Assembly: GCF_002236105.1 (NCBI RefSeq)
Contig: NZ_NIWU01000001.1
Location: forward strand, 1,426,001 to 1,490,000
DNA length: 64,000 bases
Source of the DNA: Pseudomonas umsongensis
Lineage (GTDB): Bacteria; Pseudomonadota; Gammaproteobacteria; Pseudomonadales; Pseudomonadaceae
Direction: 5' to 3'
Both the position numbers and the translations under genes were made by a program. Positions 38,916 to 47,494 of this stretch are shown one piece after another. Below the pieces are notes generated by a model. The model ran no database searches. It had not been told where the DNA came from and saw nothing but the letters and a program-made list of their open reading frames with translations. Positions within the stretch are counted from its first letter, which is position 1; each line of letters starts with the position of its first letter.

Positions 38916-39031
38916 GGGGACTCCTTAAACGTTGCGCGGCATGCAAGCGCGCGGGATACCACCAGCATACCCATGCGCCGCTCCTGCTACCAGCCGTGAA
39001 ACCTCTGGCAACAGGCCTGTAACGAGCATTT

Positions 39032-39045
39032 CAAACAAGCGTATG
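39032..39045. promoter_or_regulatory. PsrA/FadR-like half-palindrome CAAACAAGCGTATG
   Basis: CAAAC-N4-GTATG is one base from the PsrA-type consensus (C/G)AAAC-N2-4-GTTT(C/G). It sits between the divergent sohB and histidine phosphatase-SCP2 genes. SCP2-type genes often accompany fatty-acid degradation loci, which is the only support. Confidence 0.3.
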
Positions 39046-39116
39046 TTTTTTCATTGACAGCTCACCGTCATCCCCATAACCTCGCCAAACCTTCAACGTA
39101 CCGGGATGACGCGGAC

Positions 39117-39827
39117 GTGGGCAGTATCTATTTGATTCGACATGGCCAGGCCTCCTTTGGTGCAGACGACTATGACGTCCTGTCGCCCACCGGTATCCGC
39201 CAGGCAGAAATCCTCGGTCGGCACCTGGCCGAACTCGGGATCAGCTTCGATCGGTGCCTGTCGGGCGATCTGCGCCGCCAGCAACATACGGCCAATAGCG
39301 CGCTTGAACAATACGCCGCGGTGGGCCTGCCGGTGCCGATCCTGGAGACCGATAGCGCGTTCAATGAATTCGACGCCGACGCGGTGATCCGCGCGCTGTT
39401 GCCTGCCATGCTGGCGGACGAGCCACAAGCGCTGGACATCCTGCGCAACGCCGCACAGAACCGTGGCGAGTTCCAGCGTATCTTTGCCCTGATCATCGAA
39501 CGCTGGCTCACCGGCACCTACGACACGCCGGGCCTGGAAAGTTGGCTGGGGTTTGTCAAACGCGTGCAGGCCGGCTTGCAGCGTATCCTCGAACAAGCCG
39601 ACAACACCCAGAAAATCGCCGTATTCACCTCTGGCGGCACCATCACCGCCCTGCTCCACCTCATTACGCAAATGCCTGCCAAACAGGCTTTTGAATTGAA
39701 CTGGCAAATCGTTAACACCTCGCTCAACCACCTGAAATTCCGTGGTCGCGAAGTGGCCCTGGCTTCCTTCAACAGTCATGCACACCTGCAGCTGTTGAAG
39801 GCCCCGGAACTCATCACGTTTCGCTGA
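39117..39827 (+). CDS. Histidine phosphatase family protein
   Basis: This 236-residue protein starts GSIYLIRHGQ, with the catalytic RHG at residues 8-10, and has the second catalytic His region TSGGTITALL near 185. That marks the phosphoglycerate-mutase-like branch. I chose GTG 39117 because the RHG motif then lies where the family expects it; an upstream TTG would add 21 unusual residues. It is followed 64 bases later by an SCP2 gene. Substrate unknown. Confidence 0.82.
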   Translation: MGSIYLIRHGQASFGADDYDVLSPTGIRQAEILGRHLAELGISFDRCLSGDLRRQQHTANSALEQYAAVGLPVPILETDSAFNEFDADAVIRALLPAMLADEPQALDILRNAAQNRGEFQRIFALIIERWLTGTYDTPGLESWLGFVKRVQAGLQRILEQADNTQKIAVFTSGGTITALLHLITQMPAKQAFELNWQIVNTSLNHLKFRGREVALASFNSHAHLQLLKAPELITFR

Positions 39828-39891
39828 GTCCGGACTATTGTGACCCTGGCTGTAATCACCCAGCTCTTATTACCAAAAAAAGGATCAAACC

Positions 39892-40206
39892 ATGACCTCC
39901 GTAGCTGATGCCGTACAAGCAATGAAAGCCAAGTTCAACCCAGCCGCTGCTGCCGGTCTGGACCTGGTCTTCGGTTTCCGCATCGACGACACCAAGAACT
40001 TTTCGCTGGTCGTCAAGGACAGCACCTGTGAATTGCTGGAAGGCGAAAACCCGGACGCCCAGGTGACCCTGGTGATGGACGGCGAAACCCTGCAAGGCAT
40101 CGTCAGCGGCGAAACCGACGGCATGCAAGCGTTCATGGGCGGCAAGCTGCGCGCTGAAGGCGACATGATGCTGGCGATGAAACTGTCCGAGCTGTTCCCG
40201 GCCTAA
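39892..40206 (+). CDS. SCP2 sterol-binding domain protein
   Basis: This 104-residue protein is a stand-alone SCP2 domain, with GFRIDDTKNFSLVVKDSTCELLEG and the hydrophobic C-terminal LAMKLSELFPA. Such proteins bind lipids or acyl-CoAs in the cytoplasm. AAGGATCAAACC precedes the ATG. A terminator follows at 40248. Confidence 0.88.
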   Translation: MTSVADAVQAMKAKFNPAAAAGLDLVFGFRIDDTKNFSLVVKDSTCELLEGENPDAQVTLVMDGETLQGIVSGETDGMQAFMGGKLRAEGDMMLAMKLSELFPA

Positions 40207-40247
40207 GCGAGCCGCTTGCGACTTGCGCAAGCGTCCCTGGCTGCAAA

Positions 40248-40281
40248 CGAATCCCGCCCCTTGTGGCGGGATTCGTCGTTT
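40248..40281 (+). terminator. Rho-independent terminator after the SCP2 gene
   Basis: CGAATCCCGCC, a short loop (CCTTGT), GGCGGGATTCG, then TCGTTTT. It is located 42 bases past the stop codon. Confidence 0.88.
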
Positions 40282-40388
40282 TGCGCGCCTGAAAACGGCT
40301 ACCTGCGGATTTGCCGTCTATATTCCATCTGGCCGCATGCGGCTGCCGTAAGCGTTTACCCTCAACTCACGTTGCGCGGAGCACTGAC

Positions 40389-42347
40389 ATGAGCCCACCT
40401 GAGGATCACAACGGCGTCAACCGCCGCCATGTACTCCAAGGCCTGTCCGCAGGCGCCCTCGGTGCCTGGATCAGCCCGCTGTTCGCAGGGAGTAAAACCA
40501 TGCCAGACACCCCCGCCGACCTCATTCTCTACAACGGACGCCTGCACACCGTCGATCGCAAGAAACCCCAGGCCAGTGCCGTCGCAATCAAGGACGGGCG
40601 CTTCGTGGTGGTTGGCAGCGACGCCCAGGCCATGGCCCTGCAAGGCCCTGGCACGCAAGTCATCGATTTGCACGGGCGTACGGTGATTCCGGGCCTCAAT
40701 GACTCGCACCTGCACTTGATCCGGGGCGGACTCAACTACAACCTTGAGCTGCGCTGGGAAGGCGTGCCGTCGCTGGTCGATGCCCTGCGCATGCTCAAGG
40801 ATCAGGCCGACCGCACACCCACGCCGCAGTGGGTACGGGTGGTCGGTGGCTGGAACGAATTCCAGTTCGCCGAAAAGCGCCTGCCCACGCTCGACGAACT
40901 GAACAAGGCCGCGCCCGACACACCGGTGTTCGTCCTGCACTTGTACGACCGTGCGCTGCTCAATCGCGCCGCGCTGAAAGTGGTGGGCTATACCCGCGAT
41001 ACGCCGAACCCGCCGGGCGGTGAAATCCAGCGCGATGCCAACGGCGACCCCACCGGTATGTTGATCGCCCGGCCCAACGCCATGATTCTGTATTCAACCC
41101 TGGCCAAGGGGCCGAAACTGCCGCTGGAGTATCAGGTCAACTCCACCCGGCAATTCATGCGCGAACTCAATCGCCTGGGTGTCACCAGCGCGATCGACGC
41201 CGGCGGTGGCTATCAGAACTACCCGGACGACTATCAGGTCATCCAGCAACTGGCCAAGGATCAGCAACTGACCGTGCGCATCGCCTACAACCTGTTCACC
41301 CAGAAACCCAAGGAAGAGCTGACCGATTTCAAGAACTGGACCAGCACCTCGCGCTACGGCCAGGGCGACGATTTCCTGCGGCACAACGGTGCCGGGGAAA
41401 TGCTGGTGTTCTCGGCGGCGGACTTCGAAGATTTTCTTGAACCGCGCCCGGACCTGCCCGCTTCCATGGAGCAAGACCTGGAACCGGTGGTACGCCACCT
41501 GGTGGAACAACGCTGGCCGTTTCGCCTGCATGCCACCTACAACGAATCCATCAGCCGCATGCTCGATGTATTCGAGAAGGTCAACCGCGACGTTCCGTTC
41601 GACGGCTTGCCGTGGTTTTTCGACCATGCCGAAACCATCACCCCACAGAACATCGAGCGGGTCAAAGCACTGGGCGGCGGCATCGCCATCCAGGATCGCA
41701 TGGCCTTCCAGGGTGAGTACTTCGTCGACCGCTATGGCGCCAAGGCTGCCGAGCACACCCCGCCCATTGCACGCATGCTGGCCGAGGGCGTACCGGTAGG
41801 CGCGGGCACGGATGCGACGCGGGTGTCGAGCTACAACCCGTGGACTTCACTGTACTGGCTGGTCAGCGGTCGTACTGTCGGCGGCCTGGCGCTGTTTCCA
41901 CAAGGCTTGAGCCGTGACACCGCGCTGGAGCTATTTACCCACGGCAGCGCCTGGTTTTCGTCCGAGCAAGGCAAGAAGGGCCAGATCAAGGTTGGGCAAC
42001 TGGCTGACCTGATCGCGCTGTCGGCCGACTATTTCCACATGGAAACCGAAGACATCAAGGGTATCGAATCGGTGCTGACCCTTGTCGATGGCAAGGTTGT
42101 CTACGCCAGTAACGAGTTCGAAAAACTCGGCCCCCCGCCCATCCCCGTGGTGCCGGAGTGGTCGCCCGTGGCGAAGGTGCCCGGCCACTGGAAGCCATCG
42201 GCACCGCTGACGACTCAGGTTCATCAATGCGTCGGGGCTTGCGCGGTGCATGCGCACAGTCACGAACGGGCGCGTTTATCGAATGCTCCAGTGAGTGACT
42301 TTCGCGGGTTCTGGGGGGCGTTTGGCTGTTCGTGCTTCGCGTTTTAA
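40389..42347 (+). CDS. Tat-exported amidohydrolase (YtcJ-like)
   Basis: This 652-residue protein has a twin-arginine leader (NRRHVLQGLSAGALGAW, residues about 11-27) and an amidohydrolase-3 domain. Metal ligands are suggested by LNDSHLHL near 105, HATYNES near 380, DHAETI near 410 and GAGTDATRVSSYNPW near 473. YtcJ-like enzymes hydrolyse amide or imine bonds of unknown compounds, here in the periplasm. GGAG precedes ATG 40389. The last 40 or so residues are Cys/His-rich and not typical. A LysR gene follows on the same strand. Confidence 0.82.
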   Translation: MSPPEDHNGVNRRHVLQGLSAGALGAWISPLFAGSKTMPDTPADLILYNGRLHTVDRKKPQASAVAIKDGRFVVVGSDAQAMALQGPGTQVIDLHGRTVIPGLNDSHLHLIRGGLNYNLELRWEGVPSLVDALRMLKDQADRTPTPQWVRVVGGWNEFQFAEKRLPTLDELNKAAPDTPVFVLHLYDRALLNRAALKVVGYTRDTPNPPGGEIQRDANGDPTGMLIARPNAMILYSTLAKGPKLPLEYQVNSTRQFMRELNRLGVTSAIDAGGGYQNYPDDYQVIQQLAKDQQLTVRIAYNLFTQKPKEELTDFKNWTSTSRYGQGDDFLRHNGAGEMLVFSAADFEDFLEPRPDLPASMEQDLEPVVRHLVEQRWPFRLHATYNESISRMLDVFEKVNRDVPFDGLPWFFDHAETITPQNIERVKALGGGIAIQDRMAFQGEYFVDRYGAKAAEHTPPIARMLAEGVPVGAGTDATRVSSYNPWTSLYWLVSGRTVGGLALFPQGLSRDTALELFTHGSAWFSSEQGKKGQIKVGQLADLIALSADYFHMETEDIKGIESVLTLVDGKVVYASNEFEKLGPPPIPVVPEWSPVAKVPGHWKPSAPLTTQVHQCVGACAVHAHSHERARLSNAPVSDFRGFWGAFGCSCFAF

Positions 42348-42351
42348 GTTG

Positions 42352-42428
42352 AAAAGATTGCAGCCTTCGGCAGCTCACAGGGGAACGCGTTCTCTGTAGG
42401 AGTTGCCGCAGGCTGCGATCTTTTGATT
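42352..42428. repeat. Degenerate inverted AGCTGCCGCAGGCTGCGATC repeat
   Basis: GATTGCAGCCTTCGGCAGCTC is mirrored by TAGGAGTTGCCGCAGGCTGC; same family as 16946 and 56333, with more mismatches. It lies between the amidohydrolase and LysR genes. Confidence 0.75.
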
Positions 42429-42469
42429 TAAGGCCCTACAATGCGAACATCTCCCGCACCGGCCGCCCC

Positions 42470-43333
42470 ATGGACATCGATCTCGCCCGCACCTTCCTGG
42501 AAATCGTCCGCCACGGCAGCCTTGCCGCGGCCGCCGAGAAACTCCACGTCACCCAGACCGCGATTACCGCGCGGGTACAGAAGCTGGAAAGTCACCTGGG
42601 CAGCACGCTGTTCGTGCGCAACCGTGCCGGTGCCCGCCTGACGCCCAATGGCGAGGCTTTCGTGATCTATGCCAATCAACTGGTGGAAACCTGGGAAGCC
42701 GCACGCCGGGATTTGCCCTTGCCCGAGGGGTTCCACGACGTGCTGCACATCGGTGGCGAGGTCAGCCTGTGCAACCCGTTGATGCTCAGCTGGGCCGGCG
42801 TATTGCGCGACAGGATTCCCGGCCATGCGCTGCGCATGGAAATCCGCGACGGCGAAAACCTGCTGCGCCAACTGGAGCTTGGGGTGCTCGATGCAGCGCT
42901 GGTTTATCAGCCCGAATACTGGCCACGCCTGCAAGTCGAACAGATCCTCGAAGAAAAACTCATCCTCGTGCGCCACCCCGAACGCCCCGAACCCTACGTG
43001 TACATCGACTGGGGCCAGCACTTCAGGCGCCAGCACGATGCCGCCCTGCCGGAAAGAGCCAAGGCGGCGCTCAGTTTCAATCTTGGCCCGCTGGGTTTGC
43101 AGTACATCCTCGAACACGGCGGTAGCGGCTACTTCCGCACGCGGGTGGTCCAGAGCTACCTGGAAAACGGCATGCTCGAGCCCGTGCCCAAGGCCCCGGA
43201 GTTCAGCTATCCGACCTACCTGGTGTACTCACGCGACCGCGATTCGGCAGCTCTACAGCGAGCTTTCGATCTGCTGCGCGAGGTGATCAGCAGCGATGAC
43301 GACTGGTCACAACGCTGGAACCCGCTGAGCTGA
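42470..43333 (+). CDS. LysR family transcriptional regulator
   Basis: This 287-residue protein has the LysR helix-turn-helix (GSLAAAAEKLHVTQTAITARVQKLE, about 16-40) and a LysR substrate-binding domain from about 88. It sits downstream of the amidohydrolase on the same strand, 122 bases apart with a repeat between, so its target cannot be read from a divergent gene. The start lies just after GCCCC, with no strong ribosome site. Confidence 0.9.
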   Translation: MDIDLARTFLEIVRHGSLAAAAEKLHVTQTAITARVQKLESHLGSTLFVRNRAGARLTPNGEAFVIYANQLVETWEAARRDLPLPEGFHDVLHIGGEVSLCNPLMLSWAGVLRDRIPGHALRMEIRDGENLLRQLELGVLDAALVYQPEYWPRLQVEQILEEKLILVRHPERPEPYVYIDWGQHFRRQHDAALPERAKAALSFNLGPLGLQYILEHGGSGYFRTRVVQSYLENGMLEPVPKAPEFSYPTYLVYSRDRDSAALQRAFDLLREVISSDDDWSQRWNPLS

Positions 43334-43368
43334 TTGCGCCCTGACTTTTGCAAATACCCCCCAATCTC

Positions 43369-43470
43369 CTGTGGAAGCCAGCCTGCTGGCGATGGATGTC
43401 AATGATAACGCGCCCTGTCTGGATGATCGCGTTGTCCGGGCGCTCATCGCCAGCAGGCTGGCTCCCACAA
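43369..43470. repeat. Inverted REP-like doublet
   Basis: CCTGTGGAAGCCAGCCTGCTGGCGATGG is mirrored by CATCGCCAGCAGGCTGGCTCCCACA: a variant REP with CTGGC in place of CTCGC. Confidence 0.8.
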
Positions 43471-43571
43471 TGGGATCGTGGACACGCCAGCAAAAATACA
43501 GGGGCAGCTACCAACCAAAACCGCGGGATCGACTAATCTGCTGGAGATAACAATAACGACAGGTGATTGCA

Positions 43572-44723
43572 GTGAGGCAGACCACCGAAGCATTTCGCGC
43601 CCGTTACCGTTGTGACATCCATCCCCGCTATAACCCTTGGCTGCATGGCACCTTCGTGCTGATGTTCGGCCTGGTGGCGATCGGTGTTTTCTGGAGCACC
43701 GTGCACCAGGTACAGCCCCTTGAATGGCTGGCGGTGCCGGTGTCCCTGTGGTTGTTCAGTTTCATTGTGTACATGGTGCATCGTCACCTTGGCCATCACA
43801 AAAAAAACTTCGCGCGGATGTTCTATGCCCGACATGCCGGCGACCACCACAGCTTTTTCGCCCCCGGCAAAATGACTTATGACAGCGCTCGCGACTGGCG
43901 CGTCATCCTGTTCCCGGCCTGGCTGATCGTGTTGCACACGCTGCTGATCGCCCTGCCCCTGTGGTGGCTGCTCAAGCCCTTGGACGTCAACGTCGCCGGG
44001 CTGGTGGGCGGCTGCCTGGTCCTGGGGTACCTGATCTATGAAGTGTTCCATGCGTGTGAACACCTGCCGCCGCACAACCGGATTACGCGCCTGCCGTGGA
44101 TCCGCCAGATGCGTCGCCTGCATGAATTGCATCACCGTCGCGAGATGATGCAGCAACGTAATTTCAACATCGTTTTTCCGTTGATGGATTACCTGTTCGG
44201 CACCCTCTACTGGGAGCCGGAACCGGAACCGGCCATCGAGGACCTCAAGAGAACGCCCATGACCCGCATGCAGCATCAGATCGACATCGCCGGTAATCCC
44301 GTTGCCGTGCTCGCCTATGCCAGCACGGTGACCCGTTGGCCGCAGTGGCATCCATCGTCCCTGCGGATCAACGGCCCGAAGGGGCCTTTGCATGCTGGCG
44401 CGCGGTTCGAGGAGGACATCCGCGCCGGTGGGCGTGACGGGCACTTGAGTTGGGTAGTCGATGAGTATCTGCCTGGACGCCGCTGGATTGCCCGGGCCCA
44501 TGGCGATAATGGCCTGTCGTTGCTGCTGACTTACGAATGCGCGGCCGAAGGTAATGGCACGCGGTTCGTGCGCACGCTGGAATACCGGTTCAGTGGCCTG
44601 GCGATGCGAATGGCCAACCAATTGCTGCTCAAGCGGCGGATCGATCGCGAATCGGCGGCGTCCATGCAAGCGCTTCGCGACACCGCGCAAAAATACCTGG
44701 CCCTGTCAGGAGTCCGTGCGTGA
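43572..44723 (+). CDS. Fatty acid hydroxylase/sterol desaturase fused to SRPBCC domain
   Basis: This 383-residue protein has several membrane helices in its first 180 residues and histidine clusters of the di-iron hydroxylase family: HRHLGHH, HAGDHH, HACEH and LHELHHR. A soluble SRPBCC (START-like) ligand-binding domain follows (about 240-370). Enzymes of this family oxidise lipids at the membrane; the SRPBCC part could bind the substrate. GTG 43572 was chosen because AGGTGA lies 5 bases before it. The stop overlaps the next gene (GTGA). Confidence 0.8.
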   Translation: MRQTTEAFRARYRCDIHPRYNPWLHGTFVLMFGLVAIGVFWSTVHQVQPLEWLAVPVSLWLFSFIVYMVHRHLGHHKKNFARMFYARHAGDHHSFFAPGKMTYDSARDWRVILFPAWLIVLHTLLIALPLWWLLKPLDVNVAGLVGGCLVLGYLIYEVFHACEHLPPHNRITRLPWIRQMRRLHELHHRREMMQQRNFNIVFPLMDYLFGTLYWEPEPEPAIEDLKRTPMTRMQHQIDIAGNPVAVLAYASTVTRWPQWHPSSLRINGPKGPLHAGARFEEDIRAGGRDGHLSWVVDEYLPGRRWIARAHGDNGLSLLLTYECAAEGNGTRFVRTLEYRFSGLAMRMANQLLLKRRIDRESAASMQALRDTAQKYLALSGVRA

Positions 44724-45808
44724 GCCGACCGATAAGGTTTCACCATGGGTTACTGCTGCTGATCATCGCTATCGGCGCTTTCCTGCTATTGATGCCGACC
44801 AAAGTGCAGCCCGTAGCCTGGAGCCCAGAAGCCGCGCCGTCCCTCAGCAGCGACCCGTACGCGGACAACCAGCGCCTCAAGGGCGTGGTACGCGTCGGCG
44901 CCGCGGACATCGACGGCCCCGAAGCGCTGCTCCTGGAAAATAATGCGCTGATCACCGGGTTGCATGATGGCCGGGTCATTCGCACCAGCCTGGACGGCCA
45001 GGACACCAAGGTGTTGACCGATACCGGCGGCCGGCCCCTGGGGTTGGCCCGCCACCCCAATGGGTTGCTGGTAATCGCCGACGCCGTCAAAGGCTTGCTG
45101 TCACTGGACGCCCAGGGTCGCCTGGTGGCCTTGACCACCAGCGCCGACGGTGTGCCGTTGGGGTTCACCGACGACGTGGTCATCGATAAACCCGGGCACT
45201 ATGCCTACTTCAGCGACGCCTCCCGCCGGTTCGGCTACGGCGAGGACCTTGATGCAATCATCGAACATGGCGGCGACGGACGCTTGCTGCGATATGACTT
45301 CCAGACCGGCAAGACCACGATGCTGCTGGACAAGCTTGAGTTTGCCAATGGCGTCACCCTGGGTCCGGACGATGCCTTCGTGCTGGTCAACGAAACCGGC
45401 GCGTATCGCATTAGCCGCTACTGGTTGAGCGGGTCGAAAGCCGGCACCCATGACCTGTTCATCGACAACCTGCCGGGATTGCCCGACAACCTGGCCTTCA
45501 ACGGCCGCGACCGTTTCTGGGTGGCGCTGTATACGCCACGCAACGCCTTGCTCGACAAAACTGCACCACACCCATTTGTGCGCAAGATGATCGCCCGGGC
45601 AATGACTGTCCTGCCCAAGCCGGTGGAAAAACGCGCCTTTGTGTTGGGCCTTGACCTTGATGGCAAGGTGATCGCCAACCTGCAGGATGGCAGTAGCGGC
45701 AATTATTCGCCGATAACCACCGCGCGCGAGTACGGGGACTGGTTGTATTTTGGCTCGTTGAGAGCGAAAAACCTGGTGCGATTGCCGCTGAGTACGGCGC
45801 TGCAATAA
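44720..45808 (+). CDS. SMP-30/strictosidine synthase-like beta-propeller protein
   Basis: This 362-residue protein has an N-terminal membrane anchor or signal (residues about 8-25, HGLLLLIIAIGAFLLL) and a six-bladed propeller of the SMP-30/gluconolactonase/strictosidine synthase family (FANGVTLGPDDAFVLVNET near 205, GLPDNLAFNGRDRFWVALYTPRN near 250). It would face the periplasm. It starts at GTG 44720 in a 4-base overlap with the hydroxylase gene, so the two likely act on one pathway, for example on a hydroxylated lipid or lactone. Confidence 0.8.
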   Translation: MSRPIRFHHGLLLLIIAIGAFLLLMPTKVQPVAWSPEAAPSLSSDPYADNQRLKGVVRVGAADIDGPEALLLENNALITGLHDGRVIRTSLDGQDTKVLTDTGGRPLGLARHPNGLLVIADAVKGLLSLDAQGRLVALTTSADGVPLGFTDDVVIDKPGHYAYFSDASRRFGYGEDLDAIIEHGGDGRLLRYDFQTGKTTMLLDKLEFANGVTLGPDDAFVLVNETGAYRISRYWLSGSKAGTHDLFIDNLPGLPDNLAFNGRDRFWVALYTPRNALLDKTAPHPFVRKMIARAMTVLPKPVEKRAFVLGLDLDGKVIANLQDGSSGNYSPITTAREYGDWLYFGSLRAKNLVRLPLSTALQ

Positions 45809-45818
45809 AAGGCTAAAC

Positions 45819-45911
45819 CGGTGGGAGCGAGCCTGCTCGCGAAGACTGCAGCGCATACAACATCGATGTCGACTGTCAGGCCCTCTTCGCGAGCAGGCTC
45901 GCTCCCACAGG
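45819..45911. repeat. Inverted REP doublet
   Basis: GGTGGGAGCGAGCCTGCTCGCGAAG and CTTCGCGAGCAGGCTCGCTCCCAC face each other across about 40 bases, between convergent genes. Confidence 0.85.
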
Positions 45912-45928
45912 GTTTGTCGTGAATTTGA

Positions 45929-46171
45929 CTACCGCGGATCGGATTCGCCATCGCGCACCGCATTATCAGTTTCTTCACGCACCCTCTCCCGATCGATGTC
46001 GGTGCCGTCATCCTGATCCATGGGGATCGCACCCTCGTTATTCGGTAATTCATCAATGCCCGGTTCATCCTCCGGGTTGCCGGCAGTGCGACCGGGGCTC
46101 AGGGGTTCGGGATGGGTCGGAATGGGGTCGTAGCCCCCTTGTTCTTCGCTGGGAAATCTTGGATCAGCCAT
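45929..46171 (-). CDS. Small acidic hypothetical protein
   Basis: This 80-residue protein is rich in Pro, Asp, Glu and Gly and looks disordered (MADPRFPSEEQGGYDPIP.. then ..MDQDDGTDIDRERVREE). AGGTG precedes ATG 46171; a longer upstream frame is not supported. The composition recalls small stress-related proteins of Pseudomonas. Function unknown. Confidence 0.6.
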   Translation of the reverse strand: MADPRFPSEEQGGYDPIPTHPEPLSPGRTAGNPEDEPGIDELPNNEGAIPMDQDDGTDIDRERVREETDNAVRDGESDPR

Positions 46172-46280
46172 GGGGCACCTCGCCTGTAGCCACGTCATCG
46201 GGCTTTGAACATTCGAGGTGCCGGTTAATATCGCCGTTCCAATTATTCAGCCACCGACCGTCGGTGGCTCACCACATGCA

Positions 46281-46514
46281 TCAGGAGGACGACTGGAGCT
46301 GTTTGACGATCTTGTCCTTGACCTCCAAACGCTTCGCCTTGAGCCTCGTCACTGCATCATCACTGGATTTGGCTTCCTCTGCCTTTACCACTTCGGCATC
46401 CGCCAGCGAGTATTTGTCGATTAGCGAATTCAGTAACGGATCCTTGGTGCGTTTCTGCTGGATTTCTTCCTTTGTGCAATGCAAGTCCTGAAAAAGATCG
46501 TGGGGCACCGGCAT
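46281..46514 (-). CDS. YdcH/DUF465-like small coiled-coil protein
   Basis: This 77-residue protein is largely helical with the heptad-like segment LIDKYSLADAEVVKAEEA..VTRLKAKRLEVKDKIVKQL, the DUF465/YdcH pattern. GGAGG precedes ATG 46514 by 6 bases. Function unknown; related proteins are growth-phase regulated. Confidence 0.75.
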   Translation of the reverse strand: MPVPHDLFQDLHCTKEEIQQKRTKDPLLNSLIDKYSLADAEVVKAEEAKSSDDAVTRLKAKRLEVKDKIVKQLQSSS

Positions 46515-46731
46515 GGAACACCTCCATTGGATAATCGGTAGCAAACGCGACTGATTGCGTTCGCCAACTATCAGAATGGCCTTGGTTGGCCGGTTCTGTC
46601 GACCATCTGTCAGACCAGCGGTGCCCGTTCGTCGTCCTGTCGCAAATGCGATAAAACCTTCGCCCCCTCCGCGACCTCCACACTATAACGATCAATTCGA
46701 TCACCCATGAAAACTGTGTGGAGAAGAACCA

Positions 46732-47253
46732 ATGGAAGGATTTAACCTGCGCCATCTCACCTTGGCCGTCGCCTTGAGCACCAGCATGGGCGCGGCCTTC
46801 GCGGCAACCGATAATGACTTTGTCGACAAGGCCGCCGCGGGCGGCATCGCCGAAATCGAAACCAGTCGGTTGGCCCTGGAAAAAAGCCAGTCAGCCGATG
46901 TCAAAGCCTTCGCCAATATGATGATCACCGACCATTCCAAGGCCAACGATGAGCTGGTGGCCATTGCGAAAAAGAATGACATTGAAGTGCCGGACAACAC
47001 GACACTGGTGAAGCAGGCCAAGGAAAAGATCCTCGATATGCGTGACGAGTCTTTTGATTCGGCCTATGCCAACAACCAGGTCAAGGCGCATGAAGACACC
47101 ATCGAGTTATTTAAGAAACAAGCCAACACCGTGACCGACGACAGGACCAAAGGCGCAACGGAACTCAAGGGTTTTGCGCAAAAAATGTTGCCGGGGCTGG
47201 AAAAACACCTGGATATGGCGAAAAAACTTCAGGCTGCCCATCCAGACAAATAG
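46732..47253 (+). CDS. DUF4142 exported protein
   Basis: This 173-residue protein has a signal peptide (cleavage after AFA, residue 24) followed by a ferritin-like four-helix DUF4142 domain (DNDFVDKAAAGGIAEIETSRLAL.. MITDHSKANDELVAIAKK..). The family is periplasmic with unknown function, often induced by stress. GGAGAAG precedes the ATG. A strong terminator follows at 47266. Confidence 0.87.
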   Translation: MEGFNLRHLTLAVALSTSMGAAFAATDNDFVDKAAAGGIAEIETSRLALEKSQSADVKAFANMMITDHSKANDELVAIAKKNDIEVPDNTTLVKQAKEKILDMRDESFDSAYANNQVKAHEDTIELFKKQANTVTDDRTKGATELKGFAQKMLPGLEKHLDMAKKLQAAHPDK

Positions 47254-47265
47254 CCCTGATCAGAT

Positions 47266-47297
47266 AAAAAGACCGCATCGGTCGATGCGGTCTTTTT
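47266..47297 (+). terminator. Rho-independent terminator after the DUF4142 gene
   Basis: AAAAAGACCGCATC, loop GGTC, GATGCGGTCTTTTTATTT. Bidirectional in form. Confidence 0.95.
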
Positions 47298-47337
47298 ATT
47301 TGCGCCAGGCCTCATCGCCAGCGGTGTCGATGCAAAA

Positions 47338-47368
47338 AAAAAGATCGCAGGCTGCGCCAGCTCCTACA
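47338..47368. repeat. Single copy of the TAGGAGCTGGCGCAGCCTGCGATC repeat family
   Basis: AAAGATCGCAGGCTGCGCCAGCTCCTAC is one arm of the family whose paired forms lie at 16946 and 56333; no second arm is nearby. Confidence 0.65.
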
Positions 47369-47379
47369 GTGCATGTATA

Positions 47380-47425
47380 AGCGAATGAAAATTGCTGTCG
47401 AACGCGCACAACTATTTCATTCGCT
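47380..47425. promoter_or_regulatory. Perfect 11-bp inverted repeat upstream of rsbR
   Basis: AGCGAATGAAA (47380-47390) and TTTCATTCGCT (47415-47425) are separated by 24 bases. They end 69 bases before the rsbR start. Possible operator with two half-sites about three helical turns apart, or a long hairpin in the leader. Confidence 0.5.
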
Positions 47426-47494
47426 AAATGTCATTGCTTTTGCGTCGTTCATTTTTTCTGGGAATCGGGCGCAACACTCAAGGAGACACGTTCC

